Source: Leptasterias polaris
Lineage: Eukaryota; Echinodermata; Asteroidea; Forcipulatida; Asteriidae
Length of the DNA: 64,000 nt
Direction: 5' to 3'
Assembly: GCA_037783415.1 (NCBI GenBank)
Contig: JAZGTN010000296.1
Span: 248,001-312,000 of the forward strand
The notes under the pieces are model-generated. The model worked only from the letters and a program-made list of their open reading frames with translations, did not search any database and was not told the origin of the DNA. Below are positions 1 through 13,352 of the stretch, piece after piece (within the stretch, counting starts at the first letter, position 1; the number at the start of each line of letters is the position of its first letter). Made by a program: the position numbers and the translations under genes.

Positions 1-1041
1 ACAGAGGTTGAGCATAAGACTTAATTGCAGTATTTCAAGTTTAAATTTGATGGAGAATTGATAGCAGCACTGCTGACATGGGGACAAATCAATAAATGAC
101 CAGGAATGACCACATGTCTTTAAAAGTATGTACTCATTCTTTAAGCCATATCAACCTGACTGGTCATAGTACTTAAACATGGTTCCTGCCTAAGCCCACA
201 TAGTGCTTATTGCTGCATTAGAATAAACATTCATTTATAATTACTGCCTTGTAAACATCCCTGACAAACTACGTACTGTTAGAAGGAGCTGTCAGTTCTT
301 TTGATGTGCTTTACTTTGCAACATTTTCCATCTATTACTAATAGTAACGTTAAAGACAAACACAACTGAATGTTCTTTCACTGGTTTAACCGTAGGTACG
401 GTTTTGCAGAATTTGCATGTACTGTAGGAAATCCAGTAGTTGGGTCACAGATTTGGGTAAATCCATGTCACCTGAAACAATTAGTTTAACATCTCCAGCT
501 GGCCTTCAAAATCTAGGAAAAAACACACAAAAAACATGAATATTACTTATATAATCCTAATGTGAGAGGTTAAAGGTAGACTATAACCTAATGAAGTAAA
601 ACAATGTTCATATTGTTAATAATTTCACAGGAAAACTTATGGTAAAAGAAACCAATCTGACATACCAGGGATATAGGATGCTGGACAGGACATAAACCTT
701 CATTATCAAAATTCATGGCAAGTCTTAAAACTGAAAACTTGGAAGGTTTTAATTCATGCATTCTTTCAATAACTAAAAATGTACCATCTTAAAGTTCAAA
801 CAGGGTGGTTCTTGCTGAGGGAGAGTTCATTCCCTCCTGTAGGAGATGGGTGTGGACATCCAGCCCTCAGACAGATTCAAGTGCGGCACCCACCAAACAG
901 TTGAGCACCTCATCAACCCCTGCCCAAACATCAAAGCCTTGATAAGGCTGTGACATATTTTGAATGAACAGTCCTCACAGGTAAAACAATCTCCCAAGTT
1001 CATACCCATACCAATCTTCTAGAGAAATATCACAGGCATTT
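1..1041. other. AT-rich DNA, nothing recognised
   Basis: No gene, repeat pair or RNA gene could be supported. A 60-codon minus-strand open frame at 827-1009 has no recognisable features. Confidence 0.4.
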
Positions 1042-1289
1042 GGCATCCTCTTAAATTAAAGTTGCTTATTTTAATTGCAACAATCAAAATAATCCTGAAA
1101 TACATGAGTTCCTCCAAACAGTTTTTGTTGCCTAATATGTTGGGTTTCTTCACTTAGTTTTAGTTGAAAACATAACACAAATGCGAAGGTAAAATCAAGT
1201 TATCTGAACCCAACTGTTTGAATGATGGGTAATGTTCTTAAACACTGAATATTGTGGAATGTTCATAGTAAATATATTTTGTGTGCAGT

Positions 1290-1416
1290 CCTGCATAGGA
1301 TCTGCAAAGACATACTACCTGTCAACAAGTAGATGTCCAAGAAAAGCTGATGAAAAAAGGAGCTGCACTTTCCAGAGACACTTCTATCCGTCAATGATAA
1401 AAAGCTGCATTCTCCA
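1290..1416 (+). other. Exon-like block A, copy 1 (rearranged)
   Basis: This begins after a tgtgcag acceptor-like site with TCCTGCATAGGATCTGC and ends at AAAAG|gtgagt. Relative to copy 2 it carries a one-base shift early on, plus a partial internal duplication (AGCTGCACTTTCCAG then AGCTGCATTCTCCAG). If copy 2 is an exon, this one is probably broken. Confidence 0.45.
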
Positions 1417-1906
1417 GCAAAAGGTGAGTTCCCAAAAGATTGTTTCAAATATTTACACCTGGTTTCAAATGAAGCTCTGTAGTATAATAGATGTTAATTT
1501 TTTTTTGCTCTGTAATAGTTGTGCAGAATGCATGTTGTTGCTCTTGTTTAAATACAATTTAATAAGTAATTTTCCTGTAGCATTACAATTTATTCTTAAT
1601 AAACACAAATCTTAATAGAGATGCATAGCTTTTGGTAATTTAAGTTTTGGTATGTTTGCTAGATAAGTTTTATTCTGAGAGAGAGCTCATTGATGAATTT
1701 GGCATCCTCTTTAATTACTGCAACAATCAAAATAATCCTGGAATGCATGAGTTTTTGCTAGGATTTTTTCACTTAGTTTTTGTTGGAAATAAAACACAAA
1801 CAAGAAAGTTAAAGCAAGCTATCTGAAACAACTGTTTGAATGATGGGTATATTCTTAACCACTAAATGCGTAAAATGTTCATAATATATATATTTATTTG
1901 TGCAGT

Positions 1907-1997
1907 CCTGCCTAGGATCTGCAAAGACATCTACCCGTCAACAAGTAGATGTCCAAGAAAAGCTGATGAAAAAAGGAGCTGCACTTTCCAGTAAAAG
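1907..1997 (+). other. Exon-like block A, copy 2 (open frame, good splice sites)
   Basis: Between atttgtgcag and AAAAG|gtgagt lies an open stretch of about 31 codons, including SCLGSAKTSTRQQVDVQEKL and MKKGAAL. It matches the 27196 copy mainly at the protein-like positions and at both splice sites. This suggests a small exon of an unrecognised gene or long noncoding RNA. Function unknown. Confidence 0.45.
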
Positions 1998-2468
1998 GTG
2001 AGTTCCCAAAACTATACTTTTAATATTCACTCCTGGTACCAAATGCAGCTCTGTAATAATGTTGTTGCTCTTGTTAATACAAAATTTGATATCAGTCATT
2101 TTCTTGTAGTATTACAATTCATTCAAAACATGTTTGTGTTGTTTGGCAATTGTTTCAGAGTTGACAGGCTTGGTTTGGATTTTTGGTCAGGCTTTAATTT
2201 TTTTGAGTTCCTGAGCATGTTTAATATGTTAAACACAAATATCAATATAAATTCTTAACTGTTGGTAATTTAATATTTGATATTCTAGGCTTAGGCAGAT
2301 GCAGTGGCTATATCTAAAACTGAATGTCAGGTACAACAGGATTTGGTTCAAGTTTTGGAACTGCCATCCCTCTTAGATCCTGCCCCATGGCAGTCATTAT
2401 AGCTGGGCAGACTCCAGTGGAGAAAGGAACTTACTGGCTATCGTAAGAGTAGGTGACAATGCGCTCTA

Positions 2469-2777
2469 GTGGGTGTCCTCTGTGGGCACTTCCCCTGGGT
2501 GTCGAGGGCATCGCCTCTATCGCCGGACAGGTCCAAAACTCTACTCTTACAGGCCTTTAAAGAACTAACAGCAACAGTGGCATCTCTGGTTTCAAAGCCT
2601 ACAGGGTTCCTTCTGACTTGTCCCTTACCTCCGGAACCAGCTGACTATGGGTCAGATTTTGAGGCTGGGGATGCAATATCTATACTTACCTCTGAAGAGT
2701 TTTGCGACACAAAAGAGGTTCTCGACAATGAGTTGGCCCGGACATGCCATCTTCTGCTTTTGCTACAAGTTCTTTAG
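2469..2777 (+). other. Unrecognised 102-codon ORF, possible retroelement remnant
   Basis: The open frame contains AFKELTATVASLVSKPTG followed by an acidic segment (DYGSDFEAGDAISILTSEEF). GC content is higher than in the surrounding DNA. A helical stretch followed by an acidic serine-rich segment is reminiscent of gag-like N-termini of invertebrate retroelements, but no diagnostic motif (zinc knuckle, protease) is present. It could be a fragment or chance. Confidence 0.25.
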
Positions 2778-3067
2778 TCATTCTTATTCATGCTCCTCCA
2801 GCTCCCTCCCCAGTCCGGAGATTTAAGCTCAGAATATTTCACCTGTACCTTCCCTGAAAGATATTAGAAAGAAGAAAACAAATGTTAAGTATCCTTAAAA
2901 GAAAAATACTTGTTGAACTTTCTCACAGACTATCTAGCTATGTATAAAAAAAAAGAAATCGTTAAATACAAGTGAAAAACTGTAAACAAGACTGTAAAAA
3001 GAAAGAACTTGGATTTTCCACATTTTTGGGCTTGTGTAAAAATTTATGTCTGTAAACTTTACCTTTC

Positions 3068-3258
3068 AGATGCCAAAGATGAAGCTAACAGTTCCCTGAA
3101 ATCAAGCATAATTGGAATCATCTCTACTGACACCTTGAAGGCTACAGGGTATAAAGGAGAGTAACGTGTATGTAAACATCAACATCATCAAGTCATTTCA
3201 GCTGTTCATCTATAGCAATCATGAATGAACAACCAAGCCATCTGCTGTCTTCAATTGT
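3068..3258 (+). other. Exon-like block B, left copy
   Basis: This follows an acctttcag site and ends at TTCAATTG|taagt. It is homologous to 27557-27736 (shared phrases ACACCTTGAAGGCTACAGG, AGCTGTTCATCTAT and AACCAAGCCATCTGCTGTCT). Reading frames are not conserved between the two copies, so it may be noncoding or decayed. It lies just 70 bp before the first satellite units. Confidence 0.45.
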
Positions 3259-4104
3259 AAGTTTTTATAGATGTCTTATAGATGTTTTATTGTTTTCTGT
3301 AATCGTCTTATAGTGGGATGTTATACTACGCTCACCATTCCCAAAAACTTCTTTAGGGAGTGGTAGACCAATACTGGCTCATCATTTCCAAAACTTCTGT
3401 ATGGGTATTGGCATACTTGTACTACTCTCACCATACCCCCAAAACCTCTTATGGGGTGGTTGGAGACTTTTACTACTATCACTATTCCCCCAAAACTTCT
3501 TTAAGGGTTGTGGGAGACTTGAACTACTCTCACCATCCCCCAAAAGTTCTTAGGGGTAGTGAAAGACTTGTACTACTCTCACCATCCCCCAAACCTCTTA
3601 AATGAGTTGTGGGAGACTGGTACTACTGGTACTGCTCTCACCACCCCAAAAACTTCTTTAGGGGTAGTTGCAGACTTGTACTACTCTCACTTTCCCCAAC
3701 ACTTCTCCAGGGGTAGTGGGAGACTTGTTCTACTCTCACCATCCCCTAAAAATACTTTAGTGGTAGTGGGAGACTTGTACTACTCTCATCATCCCCAAAA
3801 CTTCTTCAGTGGTAGTGGGAGACTTGTACTACTCTCAACATCTCCCAAACTTCTTTAGGGTTAGTGGGAGACTTGTACAACTCTCACCATCCCCAAAACT
3901 TCTTCATGGGTAGTGAGAGACTTGTTCTACTTTCACCATCCCCCCAATTTGTTTAGGGTTAGTGGGAGACTTGTACTACTCTCACCATCCCCCAAACTTC
4001 TTCATGGGTAGTGGGAGACTTGTACTAGTCTCATCATCCCCAAACTTCTTCAGGGGTAGTGGAATACTTGTACTACTCTCACCATCTCCAAAACTTCTTT
4101 AGGG

Positions 4105-7100
4105 TTAGTGGGAGACTTGTACTACTCTCACCATCCCCCTAAATTTCTTTATGGGTAGTGGGAGACTTGAACTACTCTCACTATCCCCAAACTTCTTTAG
4201 GGGGAGTGGGAGACTTGTACTACTCTCACTTTCCCCAACACTTCTCCAGGGGTAGTGGGAGACTGGTACTACTCTCACCATCCCCAAATTTTCTTTAGGG
4301 GTAGTGGGAGACTGGTACTACTCTCACCATCCCCTAAACTTCTTTAGGGGTATTGGGAGACTTGTACTACTCTCACCATCCACAAACTTCTTAAGGGGTA
4401 GTGGGAGACTTGTTCTACTCTCGCCATCCCCCAAACTTCTTTAGGGGTAGTGGGAGACTTGTACTACTCTCACCATCCCCCAAAAATTCTTCAGGGGTAG
4501 TGGGAGACTTGTACTACTCTCACCACATCCCCCTAAACTTCTTTATGGGTAGTGGGAGACTTGTACTACTCTCACCATCCCCTAAACTTCTTTAGGGGTA
4601 TTGGGAGACTTGTACTACTCTCACCATCCACAAACTTCTTAAGGGGTAGTGGGAGACTTGTTCTACTCTCGCCATCCCCCAAACTTCTTTAGGGGTAGTG
4701 GGAGACTTGTACTACTCTCACCATCCCCCAAAAATTCTTTAGGGGTAGTGGGAGACTTGTACTACTCTCACCACATCCCCCTAAACTTCTTTATGGGTAG
4801 TGGGAGACTTGTACTACTCTCACCACATCCCCCTAAACTTCTTTATGGGTAGTGGGAGACTTGTACTACTCTTGCCATACCCCAAAACTTCTTTAGGGGT
4901 AGTGGGAGACTTGTACTACTCTCACCATCCCCTAAACTTCTTTAGGGTTAGTGGGATACTTGTACTACTCTCACCATCCCCCAAACTTCTTTAGGGGTAT
5001 TGGGAGACTGGTACTACTCTCACCATCCCCAAATTTCTTTAGGGGTAGTGGGAGACTTGTACTACTCTCACCATCCCCTAAACTTCTTTATGGGTAGTGG
5101 GAGACTTGTACTACTCTCACAATCCCCCAAACTTCTTTATGGGTTGTGGGAGACTTGTACTACTCTCACCATCCCCCAAACTTATTTAGGGGTATTGGGA
5201 GACTGGTACTACTCTCACCATTCCCCAAACTTCTTAGGGGTAGTGGGAGACTTGGTCTACTCTCATCATCCCCCAAACTTCTTTATGGGTAGCGGGAGAC
5301 TTGTACTACTCTCATCATCCCCAAACTTCTTCAGTGGTAGTGTGAGACTTGAAGTACTCTTAACATCCCCCTAACTTCTTTATGGGTAGTGGGAGACTTG
5401 TTCTACTCTCATCATCCCCCAAACGTTTTATGGGTAGTGGGAGACTTGTACTACTCTCACCATTTCACAAAACTTCTTTAGGGGTATTGGGAGACTGGTA
5501 CTACTCTCACCATCCCCAAATTTCTTTAGGGGTAGTGGGAGACTTGTACAACTCTCACCATCCCCTAAACTTCTTTATGGGTAGTGGGAGACTTGTACTA
5601 CTCTCACAATCCCCCAAACTTCTTTATGGGTAGTGGGAGACTTGTACTATTCTCACCAACCCCTAAACTTCTTTAGGGGTAGTGGGAGACTTGTTCTACT
5701 CTCATCATCCCCCAAACGTCTTTATGGGTAGTGGGAGACTTGTACAACTCTCACAATTCCCCAAAACCTTTTCAGGGGTAGTGGAAGACTTGTACTACTC
5801 TCACCATCCCCAAACTTCTTAAGGGATAGTGGGAGACTTGTACTACTCTCACCATCCCCAAAACTTCTTCATGGGTACTGAGAGACTTGTTCTACTCTCA
5901 CCATCCCCCCTAAACTTCTTTATGGGTAGTGGGAGACTTGTACTACTCTCACCATTTCACAAAACTTCTTCATGGGTAGTGGGAGACTTGTACTACTCTC
6001 ACCATCCCCCAAAAATACTTTAGTGGTAGTGGGAGACTTGTACTACTCTCATCATCCCCAAAACTTTTTCAGTGGTAGTGGGAGACTTGTACTACTCTCA
6101 TCATCCTCCAAACTTCTTCAGGGGTAGTGGGAGACTTGTACTACTCTCAACATCCACAAACTTCTTAAGGGGTAGTGGGAGACTTGTTCTACTCTCGCCA
6201 TCCCCCAAACTTCTTTAAGGGTAGTGGGAGACTTGTACTACTCTCACCATCCCCAAAACTTCTTTAGGGGTAGTGGGAGACTTGTACTACTCTCACCATC
6301 TCCCATAACTTCTTTAGGGGTAGTGGGAGACTTGTACTACTCTCACCATCCCCAAAACCTCTTTAGGGGTAGTGGGAGACTTGTACTACTCTCACCATCT
6401 CCCAAAACTTCTTTAGGGGTAGTGGGAGACTTGTACTACTCTCACCATCCCCGAAAACTTCTTTAGGGTAGTGGGAGACTTGTACTACTCTCACCATCCC
6501 CAGAACGTCTTTAGGGGTAGTGGGAGACTTGTACTACTCTCACCATCACAAAAACCTTTTCAGGGGTAGTGGGAGACTTGTACTACTCTCACCATCACAA
6601 AAACTTTTTCAGGGGTAGTGGGAGACTTGTACTACTCTCACCATCACAAAAACTTTTTCAGGGGTAGTGGGAGACTTGTGCTACTCTCACCATCCCCCAA
6701 AACTTCTTTAGGGTTAGTGGGAGACTTGTACTACTCTCACCATCACAAAAACTTCTTTAGGGTAGTGGGAGACTTGTACTACTCTCACCATCCCCAGAAC
6801 GTCTTTAGGGGTAGTGGGAGACTTGTACTACTCTCACCATCACCAAAACTTTTTCAGGGGTAGTGGGAGACTTGTACTACTCTCACCATCCCCAAAACTT
6901 CTTTAGGGTTAGTGGGAGACTTGTACTACTCTCACCATCACAAAAACTTCTTTAAGGGTAGTGGGAGACTTGTACTACTCTCACCATCCCCAAAACTTCT
7001 TTAGGGGTAGTGGGAGACTTGTACTACTCTCACCATCTCCCAAAACTTCTTTAGGGGTAGTGGGAGACTTGTACTACTCTCACCATCCCCAAAACCTCTT

Positions 7101-10100
7101 TAGGGGTAGTGGGAGACTTGTACTACTCTCACCATCTCCCAAAACTTCTTTAGGGGTAGTGGGAGACTTGTACTACTCTCACCATCCCCGAAAACTTCTT
7201 TAGGGTAGTGGGAGACTTGTACTACTCTCACCATCCCCAGAACGTCTTTAGGGGTAGTGGGAGACTTGTACTACTCTCACCATCACAAAAACTTTTTCAG
7301 GGGTAGTGGGAGACTTGTACTACTCTCACCATCACAAAAACTTTTTCAGGGGTAGTGGGAGACTTGTACTACTCTCACCATCACAAAAACTTTTTCAGGG
7401 GTAGTGGGAGACTTGTGCTACTCTCACCATCCCCCAAAACTTCTTTAGGGTTAGTGGGAGACTTGTACTACTCTCACCATCACAAAAACTTCTTTAGGGT
7501 AGTGGGAGACTTGTACTACTCTCACCATCCCCAGAACGTCTTTAGGGGTAGTGGGAGACTTGTACTACTCTCACCATCACCAAAACTTTTTCAGGGGTAG
7601 TGGGAGACTTGTACTACTCTCACCATCCCCAAAACTTCTTTAGGGGTAGTGGGAGACTTGTACTACTCTGACCATCCCCAAAACGTCTTTAGGGGTAGTG
7701 GGAGACTTGTACTACTCTCACCATCCTCGAAAACGTCTTTATGGGTAGTGGGAGACTTGTACTACTCTCACCATCCCCCAAAACTCCTCAAGGGGTAGTG
7801 GGAGACTTGTACTACTCTCACCATCCCCAAAACTTTTTTAGGGGTAGTGGGAAACTTGTACTACTCTCGCCATTCCCCAAAACTTCTTTAGGGGTAGTGG
7901 GAGACTTTTACTTCTCTCACATCCCAAAAACTTCTTTAGGGGTAGTGGGAGACTTGTACTACTCTCACCATCCTCAAAACTTCTTTAGGGTTAGTGGGAA
8001 ACTTGTACTACTCTCGCCATCCCCTAAAACTTCTTTAGGTGTAGTGGGAGACTTGTACTACTCTCACCATCCCCCAAAACTTCTTTAGGGGTAGTGGTAG
8101 ACTTGTACTACTCTCGCCATCCTCAAAACTTCTTGAGGGGTAGTGAGAGACTTGTGCTACTCACCATCCCCCAAAACTTCTTTAGGGTAGTGGGAGACTT
8201 GTACTACTCTTACCATCCCCAGAACGTCTTCAGGGGTAGTGGGAGAATTGTACTACTCTCGCCATCCCCTAAAACGTCTTTAGGGTTAGTGGGAGACTTG
8301 TACTACTCTCACCATCCCCAAAACTTATTTAGGGGTAGTGGGAAACTTGTACTACTCTCACCATCTCCAAAACTTCTTTAGGGTTAGTGGGAGACTTGTA
8401 CTACTCTCACCATCCCCCTAAATTTCTTTATGGGTAGTGGGAGACTTGAACTACTCTCACTATCCCCAAACTTCTTTAGGGGGAGTGGGAGACTTGTACT
8501 ACTCTCACTTTCCCCAACACTTCTCCAGGGGTAGTGGGAGACTGGTACTACTCTCACCATCCCCAAATTTTCTTTAGGGGTAGTGGGAGACTGGTACTAC
8601 TCTCACCATCCCCTAAACTTCTTTAGGGGTATTGGGAGACTTGTACTACTCTCACCATCCACAAACTTCTTAAGGGGTAGTGGGAGACTTGTTCTACTCT
8701 CGCCATCCCCCAAACTTCTTTAGGGGTAGTGGGAGACTTGTACTACTCTCACCATCCCCCAAAAATTCTTCAGGGGTAGTGGGAGACTTGTACTACTCTC
8801 ACCACATCCCCCTAAACTTCTTTATGGGTAGTGGGAGACTTGTACTACTCTCACCATCCCCTAAACTTCTTTAGGGGTATTGGGAGACTTGTACTACTCT
8901 CACCATCCACAAACTTCTTAAGGGGTAGTGGGAGACTTGTTCTACTCTCGCCATCCCCCAAACTTCTTTAGGGGTAGTGGGAGACTTGTACTACTCTCAC
9001 CATCCCCCAAAAATTCTTTAGGGGTAGTGGGAGACTTGTACTACTCTCACCACATCCCCCTAAACTTCTTTATGGGTAGTGGGAGACTTGTACTACTCTC
9101 ACCACATCCCCCTAAACTTCTTTATGGGTAGTGGGAGACTTGTACTACTCTTGCCATACCCCAAAACTTCTTTAGGGGTAGTGGGAGACTTGTACTACTC
9201 TCACCATCCCCTAAACTTCTTTAGGGTTAGTGGGATACTTGTACTACTCTCACCATCCCCCAAACTTCTTTAGGGGTATTGGGAGACTGGTACTACTCTC
9301 ACCATCCCCAAATTTCTTTAGGGGTAGTGGGAGACTTGTACTACTCTCACCATCCCCTAAACTTCTTTATGGGTAGTGGGAGACTTGTACTACTCTCACA
9401 ATCCCCCAAACTTCTTTATGGGTTGTGGGAGACTTGTACTACTCTCACCATCCCCCAAACTTATTTAGGGGTATTGGGAGACTGGTACTACTCTCACCAT
9501 TCCCCAAACTTCTTAGGGGTAGTGGGAGACTTGGTCTACTCTCATCATCCCCCAAACTTCTTTATGGGTAGCGGGAGACTTGTACTACTCTCATCATCCC
9601 CAAACTTCTTCAGTGGTAGTGTGAGACTTGAAGTACTCTTAACATCCCCCTAACTTCTTTATGGGTAGTGGGAGACTTGTTCTACTCTCATCATCCCCCA
9701 AACGTTTTATGGGTAGTGGGAGACTTGTACTACTCTCACCATTTCACAAAACTTCTTTAGGGGTATTGGGAGACTGGTACTACTCTCACCATCCCCAAAT
9801 TTCTTTAGGGGTAGTGGGAGACTTGTACAACTCTCACCATCCCCTAAACTTCTTTATGGGTAGTGGGAGACTTGTACTACTCTCACAATCCCCCAAACTT
9901 CTTTATGGGTAGTGGGAGACTTGTACTATTCTCACCAACCCCTAAACTTCTTTAGGGGTAGTGGGAGACTTGTTCTACTCTCATCATCCCCCAAACGTCT
10001 TTATGGGTAGTGGGAGACTTGTACAACTCTCACAATTCCCCAAAACCTTTTCAGGGGTAGTGGAAGACTTGTACTACTCTCACCATCCCCAAACTTCTTA

Positions 10101-13100
10101 AGGGATAGTGGGAGACTTGTACTACTCTCACCATCCCCAAAACTTCTTCATGGGTACTGAGAGACTTGTTCTACTCTCACCATCCCCCCTAAACTTCTTT
10201 ATGGGTAGTGGGAGACTTGTACTACTCTCACCATTTCACAAAACTTCTTCATGGGTAGTGGGAGACTTGTACTACTCTCACCATCCCCCAAAAATACTTT
10301 AGTGGTAGTGGGAGACTTGTACTACTCTCATCATCCCCAAAACTTTTTCAGTGGTAGTGGGAGACTTGTACTACTCTCATCATCCTCCAAACTTCTTCAG
10401 GGGTAGTGGGAGACTTGTACTACTCTCAACATCCACAAACTTCTTAAGGGGTAGTGGGAGACTTGTTCTACTCTCGCCATCCCCCAAACTTCTTTAAGGG
10501 TAGTGGGAGACTTGTACTACTCTCACCATCCCCAAAACTTCTTTAGGGGTAGTGGGAGACTTGTACTACTCTCACCATCTCCCATAACTTCTTTAGGGGT
10601 AGTGGGAGACTTGTACTACTCTCACCATCCCCAAAACCTCTTTAGGGGTAGTGGGAGACTTGTACTACTCTCACCATCTCCCAAAACTTCTTTAGGGGTA
10701 GTGGGAGACTTGTACTACTCTCACCATCCCCGAAAACTTCTTTAGGGTAGTGGGAGACTTGTACTACTCTCACCATCCCCAGAACGTCTTTAGGGGTAGT
10801 GGGAGACTTGTACTACTCTCACCATCACAAAAACCTTTTCAGGGGTAGTGGGAGACTTGTACTACTCTCACCATCACAAAAACTTTTTCAGGGGTAGTGG
10901 GAGACTTGTACTACTCTCACCATCACAAAAACTTTTTCAGGGGTAGTGGGAGACTTGTGCTACTCTCACCATCCCCCAAAACTTCTTTAGGGTTAGTGGG
11001 AGACTTGTACTACTCTCACCATCACAAAAACTTCTTTAGGGTAGTGGGAGACTTGTACTACTCTCACCATCCCCAGAACGTCTTTAGGGGTAGTGGGAGA
11101 CTTGTACTACTCTCACCATCACCAAAACTTTTTCAGGGGTAGTGGGAGACTTGTACTACTCTCACCATCCCCAAAACTTCTTTAGGGTTAGTGGGAGACT
11201 TGTACTACTCTCACCATCACAAAAACTTCTTTAAGGGTAGTGGGAGACTTGTACTACTCTCACCATCCCCAAAACTTCTTTAGGGGTAGTGGGAGACTTG
11301 TACTACTCTCACCATCTCCCAAAACTTCTTTAGGGGTAGTGGGAGACTTGTACTACTCTCACCATCCCCAAAACCTCTTTAGGGGTAGTGGGAGACTTGT
11401 ACTACTCTCACCATCTCCCAAAACTTCTTTAGGGGTAGTGGGAGACTTGTACTACTCTCACCATCCCCGAAAACTTCTTTAGGGTAGTGGGAGACTTGTA
11501 CTACTCTCACCATCACAAAAACTTCTTTAGGGTAGTGGGAGACTTGTACTACTCTCACCATCCCCAGAACGTCTTTAGGGGTAGTGGGAGACTTGTACTA
11601 CTCTCACCATCACCAAAACTTTTTCAGGGGTAGTGGGAGACTTGTACTACTCTCACCATCCCCAAAACTTCTTTAGGGGTAGTGGGAGACTTGTACTACT
11701 CTGACCATCCCCAAAACGTCTTTAGGGGTAGTGGGAGACTTGTACTACTCTCACCATCTCCCAAAACTTCTTTAGGGGTAGTGGGAGACTTGTACTACTC
11801 TCACCATCCCCAAAACCTCTTTAGGGGTAGTGGGAGACTTGTACTACTCTCACCATCTCCCAAAACTTCTTTAGGGGTAGTGGGAGACTTGTACTACTCT
11901 CACCATCCTCGAAAACGTCTTTATGGGTAGTGGGAGACTTGTACTACTCTCACCATCACAAAAACTTTTTCAGGGGTAGTGGGAGACTTGTACTACTCTC
12001 ACCATCCCCAGAACGTCTTTAGGGGTAGTGGGAGACTTGTACTACTCTCACCATCCCCAGAACGTCTTTAGGGGTAGTGGGAGACTTGTACTACTCTCAC
12101 CATCACAAAAACTTTTTCAGGGGTAGTGGGAGACTTGTACTACTCTCACCATCACAAAAACTTTTTCAGGGGTAGTGGGAGACTTGTACTACTCTCACCA
12201 TCACAAAAACTTTTTCAGGGGTAGTGGGAGACTTGTGCTACTCTCACCATCCCCCAAAACTTCTTTAGGGTTAGTGGGAGACTTGTACTACTCTCACCAT
12301 CACAAAAACTTCTTTAGGGTAGTGGGAGACTTGTACTACTCTCACCATCCCCAGAACGTCTTTAGGGGTAGTGGGAGACTTGTACTACTCTCACCATCAC
12401 CAAAACTTTTTCAGGGGTAGTGGGAGACTTGTACTACTCTCACCATCCCCAAAACTTCTTTAGGGGTAGTGGGAGACTTGTACTACTCTGACCATCCCCA
12501 AAACGTCTTTAGGGGTAGTGGGAGACTTGTACTACTCTCACCATCTCCCAAAACTTCTTTAGGGGTAGTGGGAGACTTGTACTACTCTCACCATCCCCAA
12601 AACCTCTTTAGGGGTAGTGGGAGACTTGTACTACTCTCACCATCTCCCAAAACTTCTTTAGGGGTAGTGGGAGACTTGTACTACTCTCACCATCCTCGAA
12701 AACGTCTTTATGGGTAGTGGGAGACTTGTACTACTCTCACCATCCCCCAAAACTCCTCAAGGGGTAGTGGGAGACTTGTACTACTCTCACCATCCCCAAA
12801 ACTTTTTTAGGGGTAGTGGGAAACTTGTACTACTCTCGCCATTCCCCAAAACTTCTTTAGGGGTAGTGGGAGACTTTTACTTCTCTCACATCCCAAAAAC
12901 TTCTTTAGGGGTAGTGGGAGACTTGTACTACTCTCACCATCCTCAAAACTTCTTTAGGGTTAGTGGGAAACTTGTACTACTCTCGCCATCCCCTAAAACT
13001 TCTTTAGGTGTAGTGGGAGACTTGTACTACTCTCACCATCCCCCAAAACTTCTTTAGGGGTAGTGGTAGACTTGTACTACTCTCGCCATCCTCAAAACTT

Positions 13101-13352
13101 CTTGAGGGGTAGTGAGAGACTTGTGCTACTCACCATCCCCCAAAACTTCTTTAGGGTAGTGGGAGACTTGTACTACTCTTACCATCCCCAGAACGTCTTC
13201 AGGGGTAGTGGGAGAATTGTACTACTCTCGCCATCCCCTAAAACGTCTTTAGGGTTAGTGGGAGACTTGTACTACTCTCACCATCCCCAAAACTTATTTA
13301 GGGGTAGTGGGAAACTTGTACTACTCTCACCATCTCCAAAACTTCTTTAGGG
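4105..13352 (+). repeat. Higher-order repeat, 4,279-bp unit and a 4,969-bp expanded copy
   Basis: The block at 4105-8383 recurs at 8384-13352. Marker positions 4105, 4401, 4649, 5000, 5382, 6224 and 6618 reappear exactly 4,279 bp later. The second copy carries about 690 bp extra, so later markers (7741 to 12710, 8384 to 13353) shift by 4,969. A 737-bp sub-repeat (6224 to 6961, 6618 to 7355, 10503 to 11240) is nested inside. Confidence 0.9.

Larger units (their letters stand above)
1042..2255 (+). repeat. Tandem duplication of an about 620-bp module
   Basis: Two diverged copies (about 1042-1640 and 1700-2255) share GGCATCCTCTT, the phrase CTGTTTGAATGATGGGTA, the exon-like block A and its downstream AGGTGAGTTCCCAAAA. 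Third and fourth copies of parts of the module lie at 24790-24915 and 27100-27430, on the far side of the satellite. Confidence 0.85.
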
